From Arthrobacter sp. ATA002 (GTDB lineage Bacteria; Actinomycetota; Actinomycetes; Actinomycetales; Micrococcaceae), in assembly GCF_026898095.1 (NCBI RefSeq), contig NZ_CP114015.1, positions 3,410,001 through 3,474,000 on the forward strand: a stretch of 64,000 nucleotides of DNA, written 5' to 3'. Under the pieces are notes generated by a model. The model was not told the DNA's origin and did not search any database. It saw nothing but the letters and a program-made list of their open reading frames with translations. Within the stretch, counting starts at the first letter, position 1. Each line of letters starts with the position of its first letter. Position numbers and translations under genes: made by a program. Below, piece after piece: positions 8,984-17,499 of this stretch.

Positions 8984-9759
8984 GCCGCGGGGAGCACGGT
9001 GCCGTGCAGCGCGATGCGGGCGCGGTCCAGCAGGTCCCGGCCCAGGCCGTGCCGCAGCAGGTAGGCAGCGGCACCCGTCTCGCCCTCGAAGGACTCTGCA
9101 GCCACGTCCTGCAGCGCTCTGTCCAGAACCTCGTGCGGGCTGGCCAGGTGCAGGCGGACAGCGGTGGCCATTTCCGCGGAATCGGTGATCAGGCCGCCGA
9201 GCCGGGCCAGCACCGCCTGCCGGAAGGAATCGGGAAGGGCCGCTTCTGTGCGTGAGTAGTCCTCCACAATGGCGCTGCGGGGAGCCCCCGCGGCGTCAAG
9301 CACCAGTGCGATGACCAGTCCGGTGCGGTCTTTCCCGGCAGCACAGTGCACCAGGACCCCGTCGTCAAGGTTCCGGATCACCTCGCCGACGGCGCTGGTG
9401 AGCGCCGGGGCGCAGTTCCGCAGCAGAAGCCGGTAGACCGTTTCGATCGGCTCGGAGACGGGGATGCTTCCGCGGTAGAGCGGAACGTTCAGCACCCGCG
9501 TTCCAGCGGGAACAATGTCCGGAGCGGCGGCAGCTTCAGCCGGTTCGCGCAGGTCCACCACCGTGGCGATCCGTGCGGCAGCCAGCTCAGCGAGACCGGC
9601 GGCGTCAAGGCCGCTCAGGGCGCCGGACCGGAAGAGCAGCCCCCTGCGCAGCCCCGGACCTCCGGTTCCTGCGGCCGCGTCACGAAAATTGAACAGTCCG
9701 CCTGCTGAGGGCGGAACGTCTGCAGAAGCCTGCGGACTGGAGGGCAACTCAGTATTCAT
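8980..9759 (-). CDS. Tyrosine-protein phosphatase-like enzyme (Y_phosphatase3)
   Basis: About 259 residues from the ATG at 9757-9759; an in-frame GTG at 9801 is possible but lacks a ribosome binding site, while the ATG has a weak AGAGG. The P-loop HCAAGKDRTG (C-x5-R) is complete, and the N-terminal NFRDAA and the segment VVDLREPAEA are typical of the MptpB-like family in actinobacteria. These enzymes dephosphorylate phosphotyrosine and also phosphoinositides and small phosphoesters. It is the first gene of the leftward operon with the phosphodiesterase and the ABC importer. About 175 bases upstream to the SGNH gene stop hold the likely promoter, which I could not define. Confidence 0.85.
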   Translation of the reverse strand: MNTELPSSPQASADVPPSAGGLFNFRDAAAGTGGPGLRRGLLFRSGALSGLDAAGLAELAAARIATVVDLREPAEAAAAPDIVPAGTRVLNVPLYRGSIPVSEPIETVYRLLLRNCAPALTSAVGEVIRNLDDGVLVHCAAGKDRTGLVIALVLDAAGAPRSAIVEDYSRTEAALPDSFRQAVLARLGGLITDSAEMATAVRLHLASPHEVLDRALQDVAAESFEGETGAAAYLLRHGLGRDLLDRARIALHGTVLPAA

Positions 9760-9934
9760 GGAACCTCTGGGTCGTGCTCGGTTGGGACTCTCCGAGTTCA
9801 CCCAGCCGAGGTTAATTGGCGGTGAACTCGGGGTGGCAGCCAGGCCAACCCTCTTCGAACACTCCGCCTCCCGGGGTTCTTTTCCGCGCAGTGGCCCGCC
9901 CCAGGCCCTGGTTCAGCACCCCCAGCAGCCGGTG

Positions 9935-11083
9935 TTACCGCCCGAACGGCCCCTCGCCCGCAAACGCGTACTTGGCGAACCGCTCCCCGATCAGCCGGTG
10001 CGTGGCGATATCCGGATGCAGCGCGTCCGGCAGCGGATGCTCCGCAGCATCCGCTGCTCCGTAAAGACTCAGTCCGTCCAGGTAGTAAAGGTTCGGGTCC
10101 TCGGCCCGGCGCTCCACCAGTGACTCCAACGCCTCGCGGATCACCCGCAGTGTCAGCTGCCCCGCAGCCACCCCGTCCGGCGAGCCGGTGGCGATGAACT
10201 TCAGCTGGTCGGTTCCGAATGACGCCGGATCGAAGGCCCCGGGGCCCGGGGTGTCTTCGTGGATGCCGCAGAAAATGGGCGAGATCAGCACCAGCGGCGT
10301 CTCCGGATGCCCCTCGCGGATGGTGTCCAGGAACCCGTGCACGGCTGGCACAAACGCACGCAGCCGCATGGAATCCATGTTCACCACGTTGATGCCCAGC
10401 TTCACGCTGACCAGATCCGCCGGGGTATCGCGCATCACCTGCGCAGTAAACGGATCGACCAGGGCGCTGCCGCCCAGGCCGAGGTTCTGCAGTTCAACGC
10501 CGCCGAGCCGCGCCGCCACCGCAGGCCAGATGCCCGACGGCGACGCAGCGTTGGATCCGTGGCTGATGGAGCTGCCGTGGTGCAGCCAGACCGGCAGACC
10601 CGAGGAATAAGGCTCCACCGGCGCATCCGAGTGCAGCTCGACCAGCTCCACCGACTCGTTGTGCGGCAGCCACACCTCCACCTGCTTGGACCCCTCCGGC
10701 AGCCGGGGAAATGCGCTGGTATGTGAAGCGCCGTCCACCTGCCGGCTCGCGCCGGTGGACATGTTCACCTCGGTGTACGATCCTCCGGTCAGCTTGTCGC
10801 TGTGCAGCAGCTCGCCGTCGACCAGCAGATCCATGGCGCCCCGCGGCCGGTCCGCCCCGAGATAGACCACGCGGGTCGGATGGATGATCACCTCCAGCTG
10901 CTCCGCCGTCGTCGTGAACACCAGCCGGACGCCGGAGGGCTGGGACTCGGCCATCATCAGCTGCGGGTCCGGAAACCTGCGGCGCACCTCCGCCGGCAGC
11001 CGGTGCGGCCGCAGCCCCCGCACGGTGGTTTCGAGTTCATTTGCTCCGCGGACCAGCGACGGCGTAATGGGCGTAGTAATCAT
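9935..11083 (-). CDS. SGNH/GDSL-type esterase with N-terminal beta domain
   Basis: The 382-residue protein combines an N-terminal beta-rich domain (about residues 1-165) and an SGNH hydrolase domain. Block I reads HHGSSISHGSNA with the nucleophile Ser, block II LGLGGSALVD, block III KLGINVVN, and the Asp-x-x-His pair is in DALHPD near the C-terminus. No signal peptide is present. Such two-domain enzymes usually deacetylate carbohydrates (inference). An AGGAGG lies about ten bases before the ATG at 11083, supporting the start. It is transcribed alone; 256 bases separate it from the divergent gene at 11340. Confidence 0.82.
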   Translation of the reverse strand: MITTPITPSLVRGANELETTVRGLRPHRLPAEVRRRFPDPQLMMAESQPSGVRLVFTTTAEQLEVIIHPTRVVYLGADRPRGAMDLLVDGELLHSDKLTGGSYTEVNMSTGASRQVDGASHTSAFPRLPEGSKQVEVWLPHNESVELVELHSDAPVEPYSSGLPVWLHHGSSISHGSNAASPSGIWPAVAARLGGVELQNLGLGGSALVDPFTAQVMRDTPADLVSVKLGINVVNMDSMRLRAFVPAVHGFLDTIREGHPETPLVLISPIFCGIHEDTPGPGAFDPASFGTDQLKFIATGSPDGVAAGQLTLRVIREALESLVERRAEDPNLYYLDGLSLYGAADAAEHPLPDALHPDIATHRLIGERFAKYAFAGEGPFGR

Positions 11084-11339
11084 GAAAGGTTAGGCCTCCT
11101 AAATTCAGGGTCAATTAAACCTTGGATTTCACGCCCACCCGCCCCGGCGGCCGCGAACGAATTCGCCCTACGGGCAGCAATGTGTTCGCGGGTGGAGTTG
11201 TCCAGAGCACGACAGGCCGGTGATTTCCTGCCGGCCGGTAACTTCGCGGCTAGGCTGGCGCTGACGTATCCGCCCGTAGACCACGGGCGGCACACCGCCA
11301 GCGCCGCCACGGCGCACCGTTTACAGGGGGAAATACCGC

Positions 11340-12143
11340 GTGAGTGAACCGACGCAGCCAAACAACAACCCCGGGGACGCCCCCGGGCCCTGGAATCCCG
11401 GAGGCCAGGGCCCGGGACAGCAGGGCTCACAGGGCTCGCAGGGTCCCGGCCAGGGCGGGAATTATCCCGGCCCGCCGGCCGGCAACCCCTACCCCGGTCC
11501 CCCGGCAGGAAATCCCTATCCCGGCCCTCAGGGCGGCCCAGGCTACCCGGCCCAGCCCGGATATCCAGGACAGCCCGGCCCCGGCTACCCCGGCCAGCCG
11601 CAGGGCTACGCCTACCCGGGCAGCCCCTACGGCCAGATGCCTCCCGCCGAGGACCCGCCCCGGCCCAAGCAGGTCAACCAGGCGTTCTGGCTTCTAATCG
11701 CCAGCGCCGTCCTGGGACTGATCTCGCTGCCCATCAGCATTGCCTACATGAATTCCCCGGAGTATCTGGAGTACCTGGAAGACGTCTTCGGGGGCATGGG
11801 TGCGGAGGTGGACTCGGAATACTTGTCCGCCGCCATCGCGGGCAGCACCGCCTCCTCCATCGTGTCCGGCCTCTTCGGGCTGGCCGTCAGGGTGGGACTG
11901 GCCTTCCTGGTCCGATCCGGGTTCAACTGGGCGCGGGTCCTGATCACCATCTTCGCCGTGCTTTCCCTCTTCTCGCTGCTCGGCCTGTTTGTCACCGGAC
12001 CGCTGGTCGCCGCTCTGTCCCTTGCCGCGATGCTGGCCACGCTCGCCGCCGTCGTGCTGCTGTTCCTGAAGCCTTCCAGCGAGTACTTCGCGCGTAAGAA
12101 GGCCTACCGGCAGGCGCAGAAGTTCGGCGGCTACCAGGCATAA
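11340..12143 (+). CDS. Membrane protein with Pro/Gly/Tyr-rich N-terminal tail
   Basis: The 267-residue protein starts at a GTG with AGGGGG upstream. Residues 1-110 are a low-complexity cytoplasmic tail with two copies of PAGNPYPGP and several GYPGQP repeats. Four hydrophobic segments follow (about 115-135, 165-190, 198-220 and 222-245), separated by an acidic loop (residues 138-163), and a basic end ARKKAYRQAQKFGG. Such tails are common in actinobacterial membrane proteins of unknown function. It lies alone between divergent and convergent neighbours. Confidence 0.8.
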   Translation: MSEPTQPNNNPGDAPGPWNPGGQGPGQQGSQGSQGPGQGGNYPGPPAGNPYPGPPAGNPYPGPQGGPGYPAQPGYPGQPGPGYPGQPQGYAYPGSPYGQMPPAEDPPRPKQVNQAFWLLIASAVLGLISLPISIAYMNSPEYLEYLEDVFGGMGAEVDSEYLSAAIAGSTASSIVSGLFGLAVRVGLAFLVRSGFNWARVLITIFAVLSLFSLLGLFVTGPLVAALSLAAMLATLAAVVLLFLKPSSEYFARKKAYRQAQKFGGYQA

Positions 12144-12181
12144 GCCTCCGCTGGCCCCCGGACCGGAGATGGGGCAACCAG

Positions 12182-13231
12182 CTACGTGTCCGGGCCGCCG
12201 TCGTCGTCATCACCGCGAAACCCGGTGGACTCGCGCCGAATAATCCGGAAGCCGGCCTTCACCGTCCGCGGCTCGGAATGCTGGCCCTTTTCCGCAATCC
12301 GCTCCACCAGCAGGTTCACCGCGGTTTCGGCGATCTCGTCCCGCCCGGGATCCACGGACGTCAGCGACGGCAGCGAGAACCGTCCCTCGTCGATGTTGTC
12401 GAAGCCGATGACGGCCACGTCGCCGGGCACGCTGAGGCCCGCCTCCGCCAGCGCGCGCAGGGCGCCCAGGCCGAGGGTGTCGTTCAGGGCAAACACGGCG
12501 TCGAACCGCTCGCCCCGGCGGCACAGATCCCGCACCGCAGCCGCTCCGGTGTCCCGGCCCCAGCTGCCGCCGCGCACCACCAGCTCCGGATCGGATTCGA
12601 TCCCCGCCGCGGCCAGCGCCTGGTGGTAGCCGCGCTCGCGCAGGCTGGCCGAGCTCGCCGCGTCGTCCGAGGCATGCGAGGCCCCCACCAGGGCGATCCG
12701 CGACCGGCCGATCTCCAGCAGGTGTTCGACGGCGGCCCGCGCCGAAGACGTGTTGTGCATGGTCACGTGGTCGGTGGGGCCGCCGAAAATCCGCTCCCCC
12801 AGCAGCACCAGCGGCTCCTCCATGGTCAGCACATCCACGTCCTCCTGGCCCAGGTCGGCGGGGCTGAACAGCATGCCGTCGACAAACCGCAACGAGCCGC
12901 CGGACAGCGCCGCAAGCTCAAGTTTCCGCTCACCGTTGGTCTGTTCGATCAGGACCCGGAGTCCTTGCCGGGCGGCGGCGCGGATCACTGAATCGGCCAG
13001 CTCGGCAAAGTAGTTTTCCCGCAGTGAGGGAACCGCCAGCCCGATCACCCCGGTTTTGCCCGACCGCAGTCCCCGGGCGGAAAGATTGGGCCGGTACCCC
13101 AGCTCGTCGATGACCCGCCGCACCCGCGACCGGGTTTCCGGCCCGACCTTGGGATTGTCATTGATCACGTTGGACACGGTTTTGATCGACACTCCGGCCA
13201 TCCGGGCCACGTCGTGCATCGTCGGACTCAT
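12182..13231 (-). CDS. LacI-family repressor, probable arabinose regulator
   Basis: About 349 residues from the ATG at 13229-13231. It opens with the LacI helix-turn-helix (MHDVARMAGVSIKTVSNVIN) and hinge helix (NLSARGLRSGKTGVIG), followed by a periplasmic-binding-like sensor domain (VIGFDNIDEGRFSLPSLTSV). The open frame runs further upstream to 13582, but the extra residues are not family sequence. It is divergent from the arabinofuranosidase gene, and a perfect palindrome with a central CG lies between the two; both suggest it represses that operon until an arabinose sugar binds. Confidence 0.88.
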   Translation of the reverse strand: MSPTMHDVARMAGVSIKTVSNVINDNPKVGPETRSRVRRVIDELGYRPNLSARGLRSGKTGVIGLAVPSLRENYFAELADSVIRAAARQGLRVLIEQTNGERKLELAALSGGSLRFVDGMLFSPADLGQEDVDVLTMEEPLVLLGERIFGGPTDHVTMHNTSSARAAVEHLLEIGRSRIALVGASHASDDAASSASLRERGYHQALAAAGIESDPELVVRGGSWGRDTGAAAVRDLCRRGERFDAVFALNDTLGLGALRALAEAGLSVPGDVAVIGFDNIDEGRFSLPSLTSVDPGRDEIAETAVNLLVERIAEKGQHSEPRTVKAGFRIIRRESTGFRGDDDDGGPDT

Positions 13232-13391
13232 GCTGGTGCCCTGACCCTTTCCTGCCCCGCAGCATCTCCGTCCGGGCAATGACCAAATCCTAGCCGCATC
13301 CCGGGCCCGCGTTGGCCACGGTGTTCCGCCCCGCCGTCGGGCACAAACCACTTGAGTAAAACGACATCTTTCACTATTTTTCCAAAAACTC

Positions 13392-13420
13392 TTGACGCCA
13401 AAAGCAACTAGGCCTAATGT
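13392..13420 (+). promoter_or_regulatory. Probable sigma-70-type promoter for the arabinofuranosidase operon
   Basis: TTGACG at 13392-13397 and TAATGT at 13415-13420 are separated by 17 bases, the ideal spacing for a housekeeping promoter. The region is AT-rich compared with its surroundings and lies about 100 bases before the start of the GH51 gene, with the operator palindrome directly downstream. Confidence 0.6.
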
Positions 13421-13422
13421 CC

Positions 13423-13438
13423 GGTACAACGTTGTACC
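13423..13438. promoter_or_regulatory. LacI-type operator palindrome
   Basis: GGTACAACGTTGTACC is a perfect 16-base palindrome with the central CG step typical of LacI-family operators. It begins two bases after the -10 element, so a bound repressor would cover the transcription start. The LacI gene next to it is the obvious candidate binder (inference). Confidence 0.7.
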
Positions 13439-13520
13439 AACCCGTTCCACCATTCCCCTCCAATGCCCGATCCTGCCCTCAGGCACGGGCACGCAGTGAC
13501 ATTTTGACGACGGAGTCCCT

Positions 13521-15032
13521 ATGCCCAACGCCCGCATCACCCTCGACCCCCACTTCACGGTGGCACCGGTCAGCCGCCGCATCTTTGGCTCCTTCGTGGA
13601 GCACCTCGGCCGCGCCGTCTACGACGGCATTTACGAACCCGGCCACCGCGCCGCCAACGCCGACGGCTTCCGCCGCGACGTCATCGACCTGGTGCGGGAA
13701 CTGGGAGTGTCGACCATCCGCTATCCGGGCGGCAACTTTGTCTCCGGCTACCGCTGGGAGGACGGCGTGGGCCCGCGGGAGGCACGGCCGCGCCGGCTCG
13801 ACCTCGCCTGGCACTCCACCGAAAGCAACGAGGTGGGCCTCGACGAATTCGCCCGGTGGACCAAGGAGGTCGACGGCGAACTCATGTACGCGGTCAACCT
13901 GGGCACACGCGGCGTGCAGGAGGCCCTGGACGTGCTCGAATACGCGAACATCCCCTCCGGCACCACGCTCTCCGACCAGCGCATCGCCAACGGCAGCCCG
14001 GAGCCGCACGCCATCCGCATGTGGTGCCTGGGCAACGAAATGGACGGACCGTGGCAGCTCGGCCACGGCACCGCCACCGAATACGGCCGGCTGGCCGCCA
14101 AAACCGCGCAGGCCATGCGCCAGATCGATCCCACTCTCGAGCTCGTGGTCTGCGGCAGCTCCGGCGCCGGCATGCCGACCTTCGGCGTGTGGGAGCGCAC
14201 CGTCCTCGAGGAGACCTACGAGCACGTCGACTTCATTTCCTGCCACGCCTACTACGAACCGCACGACGGCGACGTCGCCAGCTTCCTGGCCTCGGCGGTC
14301 AGCATGGACCGGTTCATCGATTCGGTGGTCGCGAGCGCGGACCATGTGAAGGCCGTCCGCCGCAGCGACAAGACCATGTACCTGTCCTTCGACGAATGGA
14401 ACGTCTGGTACCAGAGCGTGTACAACGACGTCGAGAAGATCACCGATCCGTCCGCGTGGCCGCAGGCGCCGCGCCTGCTGGAGAACGCCTACTCGGCGAT
14501 GGACGCCGTCGTCGTCGGCAGCCTGCTGATCAGCCTGCTCCGCCACGCCGACCGGGTCACCGCCGCCAGCCTGGCCCAGCTGGTCAATGTGATCGCGCCG
14601 ATCACCACCGAACCCGGCGGACCGGCCTGGCGGCAGACCACCTTCTATCCGTTCGCGATTACCTCCCGGCTGGCCCGCGGCACCGTCCTGGATCCGAAAA
14701 TCGACTCCCCGCTGATAGCCACGGACGCCTACGGCGAGGTGCCGATGGTGGACGCCGTCGCCACCCATGACGACGCCGCCGGCACCGCCTCGGTGTTCCT
14801 GGTCAACCGCAGCCTCACCGAGACGGTCACCGTCAGCATTGACGCCGGCCCGCTGGGGATCCTGCACGTCCGGAGCGCCGAAACCCTGCACGACGAGGAC
14901 TTCTCCGCCGGCAACACCCTCGCCGACCAGGACCGGGTGGTCCCCGAACCCAACAAAACCGCCCGCGTGGAGGGCGGAACGGTCACCGTGACCCTTCCGC
15001 CCGTGTCGTGGACGGCGCTTGACCTGCACTAG
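13521..15032 (+). CDS. abfA: Alpha-L-arabinofuranosidase, GH51
   Basis: The 503-residue protein matches intracellular GH51 enzymes throughout: N-terminal FGSFVEHLGRAVYDGIYEP, STIRYPGGNFVSGY, the acid/base Glu in CLGNEMDGPW and the nucleophile Glu in SFDEWNVWY, then the beta-sandwich C-terminal domain. It removes terminal alpha-L-arabinofuranosyl units from arabinan, arabinoxylan or short arabino-oligosaccharides. There is no signal peptide, so the oligosaccharides must be imported first, which fits the ABC importer encoded downstream. It is the first gene of the operon 13521-18433. Confidence 0.95.
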   Translation: MPNARITLDPHFTVAPVSRRIFGSFVEHLGRAVYDGIYEPGHRAANADGFRRDVIDLVRELGVSTIRYPGGNFVSGYRWEDGVGPREARPRRLDLAWHSTESNEVGLDEFARWTKEVDGELMYAVNLGTRGVQEALDVLEYANIPSGTTLSDQRIANGSPEPHAIRMWCLGNEMDGPWQLGHGTATEYGRLAAKTAQAMRQIDPTLELVVCGSSGAGMPTFGVWERTVLEETYEHVDFISCHAYYEPHDGDVASFLASAVSMDRFIDSVVASADHVKAVRRSDKTMYLSFDEWNVWYQSVYNDVEKITDPSAWPQAPRLLENAYSAMDAVVVGSLLISLLRHADRVTAASLAQLVNVIAPITTEPGGPAWRQTTFYPFAITSRLARGTVLDPKIDSPLIATDAYGEVPMVDAVATHDDAAGTASVFLVNRSLTETVTVSIDAGPLGILHVRSAETLHDEDFSAGNTLADQDRVVPEPNKTARVEGGTVTVTLPPVSWTALDLH

Positions 15033-15099
15033 GCACTTTCCAGCCCTACCCCTGAACGAGTTCTCCGGTTCCACCATCACTCATACAAAGGAGTACGCA

Positions 15100-16482
15100 G
15101 TGCGAAAGAGAAAGATCCAGACAAAGAGCCTGCTCGCAGCAGGAATGACGACAACCCTGGCCCTGGCCCTGGTCGCGTGCGGCGGCAACGACGACGACGG
15201 CGGCGGCGGCGGGGAAGGTGCGGGCGCCAGCAAAACGAACTGCGCCAATGACATCAAGGTCCAGGACGTTCCCGTGGTCACGTACTGGGGCTGGTTCGAG
15301 GACACCGCGCAGACAGTGGACCTCTTCAACGAAAGCAACGACGACGTGCAGATCTGCTGGACCAACGCGGGCCAGGGCGCCGACGCCTACACCAAGCTGT
15401 CCACCTCACTGCAGTCCAACTCCGGTGCGCCGGACATTGCCCAGATCGAGTACGACTGGCTGAACAGCTTCCTCATCCAGGGCGGGCTCGTGGACATGAC
15501 CGAACACGGGATCGAGGAGTACGAGGACAACTTCACCGCCGGCGCCTGGCGCGACGTGTCCAGCGGCGACGGGGTGTACGCGGTGCCGGTCGACCTCGGG
15601 CCCGTGGGCATGTGGTACCGGCAGGACATCTTCGACCAGCACGGCATCGCCGTGCCGACCACCTGGGAGGAGTACGCGGCGGCGGCCCAGCAGCTGAGCG
15701 CGGCCACCGGCGGAGAGACCCTGATCGGCAACTTCGCGCCCAACGGACAGGGCCAGCACTACGCCTTCCTGGACCAGGCCGGCGCCACGCCCTTCGACTT
15801 CGACAACGGCAATCCGACCGACATCAGCATCAACCACAACGACGACGCCAGCAAGAAGGTCTTTGACTACTGGATCGATCTGGTGGATGAGGACCTGGTG
15901 GGCACCGACCAGGCCTGGACTCCGGAGTTCAGCACCGCCCTGGGCACCGGCAAGTACGCCACGGCGATCTACCCGGTCTGGTACAACATCCACATCCCGG
16001 CGCTGGAAGGCGCTGACTCGGAGGCCGTGTGGCGCGCCGCTCCGATTCCGCAGTGGGACGGGGCCGAGGCCCGGCAGGTGAACTGGGGCGGCAGCACGCT
16101 GGCCGTCACGGTACAGGCCGACGACGCCGCCCTCGCCACCCGGGTCGCAGCCGAACTCTACGAATCCCAGGAAACCAAGGAACTCGGCGTCGAGGTGGGC
16201 GGCCTCTTCCTCGCCTATCCGGAAATGATCGAGTCCAGCTACTTTCAGGACCGCCCCTACGAGTTCTACGGCGGGCAGCAGCTGAACAAGGAAATCTTCG
16301 GTCAGGCTGCCCTGGACTATGAGGGCGTGACGTTCTCGCCGTTCACCCAGTTCTACTACGACGAATCCCAGCGCCTGCTCTCCGAAGCGATCGAAGGCAA
16401 CATCTCGGCCGAGGAAGCGGCGGATGAGCTGCAGGCCTCACTGGAAACCTACGCCACCGAGCAGGGTTTCACCCTGAAATAA
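15100..16482 (+). CDS. Sugar ABC importer lipoprotein, arabino-oligosaccharide type
   Basis: About 460 residues from a GTG at 15100 preceded by AAAGGAG. A lipoprotein signal (basic VRKRKIQTK, hydrophobic core, ALALVACGG) and an Asp/Gly-rich tether precede a family 1 solute-binding fold (VVTYWGWFEDTAQTVDLFN). Similarity in style to AraN-like proteins and the preceding GH51 gene suggest that it captures arabinose-containing oligosaccharides. It is followed by a strong hairpin and the two permease genes. No ATPase is in the cluster, so a shared MsiK-like ATPase elsewhere is likely, as is common in actinobacteria. Confidence 0.88.
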   Translation: MRKRKIQTKSLLAAGMTTTLALALVACGGNDDDGGGGGEGAGASKTNCANDIKVQDVPVVTYWGWFEDTAQTVDLFNESNDDVQICWTNAGQGADAYTKLSTSLQSNSGAPDIAQIEYDWLNSFLIQGGLVDMTEHGIEEYEDNFTAGAWRDVSSGDGVYAVPVDLGPVGMWYRQDIFDQHGIAVPTTWEEYAAAAQQLSAATGGETLIGNFAPNGQGQHYAFLDQAGATPFDFDNGNPTDISINHNDDASKKVFDYWIDLVDEDLVGTDQAWTPEFSTALGTGKYATAIYPVWYNIHIPALEGADSEAVWRAAPIPQWDGAEARQVNWGGSTLAVTVQADDAALATRVAAELYESQETKELGVEVGGLFLAYPEMIESSYFQDRPYEFYGGQQLNKEIFGQAALDYEGVTFSPFTQFYYDESQRLLSEAIEGNISAEEAADELQASLETYATEQGFTLK

Positions 16483-16488
16483 GCTGCC

Positions 16489-16521
16489 CCGTGCGGGCGG
16501 ACGGAAACTCCGCCCGCACGG
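16489..16521. terminator. Intercistronic hairpin after the binding-protein gene
   Basis: Perfect 13-base arms (16489-16501 and 16509-16521) with a seven-base loop, six bases after the stop codon. No long T tract follows. In this position such hairpins act as attenuators or 3' stabilisers that give more binding protein than permease. Confidence 0.6.
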
Positions 16522-16557
16522 TGGTCATCCCCCGTTTGCGTCCCAAGGAAGAGACAC

Positions 16558-17499
16558 ATGTCAGCCAGCACAGCGCTCGAAACGCCGGCCCGTCCCCCGG
16601 CCACACCAAAGCGGGGAACCACTCTGGAGCGCAAGACCGCGCGGTTCGGCTGGGTGTTCCTGGCCCCGTTCGCGGTGGTGTTCCTGGTTTTCCTCGTCCT
16701 GCCCCTGGGGTACGCCTTCTGGATGAGCCTGCACACCAACACCCTCGCCGGCGGTGAACAGTTCGCCGGCCTGGCGAACTACACCAGGGCGTTCACGGAC
16801 GAACGCTTCCTGTCCGGCCTGACCCGCGTGGGCGGGTTCGCCCTGGTTTTCGTGCCGCTGCAGATCGGGCTGGCGCTCGTGTTCGCGCTCATCCTCGACG
16901 ACGTTCGAACCCGGCTGTCCCGTTTCACCCGGCTGATGATCTTCGCTCCCTACGCCATCCCCGGCGTCATCGGCGCCCTGATGTGGGGCTTTCTCTACAG
17001 TCCCTCCTTCGGGCCGCTGGTGGGTTTCTTCGATTTCCTGAACGTGCAGGCACCGGACCTGCTGAGCCGGGATTCGATTTTCTGGTCACTGACCAACATC
17101 GTCACCTGGCAGTGGACGGGCTACTACATGATCATCATCTACGCGTCGCTGCAGTCCATCGATCCGTCCATCTACGAGGCCGCCCGGATTGACGGGGCCA
17201 CCCGGCTGCAGACGGCATTGCAGATCAAGATCCCCATTGTCACGTCCTCCCTGGTGCTCACCGGGGTGTTCGCGCTGATTGGCACGCTGCAGTTCTTTAC
17301 CGAGCCGCAGGTGCTGGCGCCGCTGGCCGGCAACGCGATTGACGCCGCCTACACCCCCAACCTCTATGCCTACAACCTGGCGTTCTCGTACCAGCAGTTC
17401 AACTACGCGTCGGCCATTTCCTTCGCGCTGGGACTCATGGTCTTCCTCGCCTCCATCATTTTCCTCATTGCCACCCGCAGGAAGAGCGGACTCAACTGA
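16558..17499 (+). CDS. Sugar ABC importer permease 1 (MalF/AraP-like)
   Basis: The 313-residue inner-membrane permease has six predicted spans and the cytoplasmic EAA loop YEAARIDGATRLQTALQIKI that docks the ATPase. The ATG follows AAGGAAGAG. It pairs with the next gene, whose ATG overlaps this stop by one base. The hydrophobic basic tail ends RRKSGLN. Confidence 0.9.
   Translation: MSASTALETPARPPATPKRGTTLERKTARFGWVFLAPFAVVFLVFLVLPLGYAFWMSLHTNTLAGGEQFAGLANYTRAFTDERFLSGLTRVGGFALVFVPLQIGLALVFALILDDVRTRLSRFTRLMIFAPYAIPGVIGALMWGFLYSPSFGPLVGFFDFLNVQAPDLLSRDSIFWSLTNIVTWQWTGYYMIIIYASLQSIDPSIYEAARIDGATRLQTALQIKIPIVTSSLVLTGVFALIGTLQFFTEPQVLAPLAGNAIDAAYTPNLYAYNLAFSYQQFNYASAISFALGLMVFLASIIFLIATRRKSGLN

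Noticed and set aside
12182-13582. A 466-codon reading of the arabinose LacI gene
   Set aside because: The extension covers the promoter-operator region; the helix-turn-helix begins right after the ATG at 13231.
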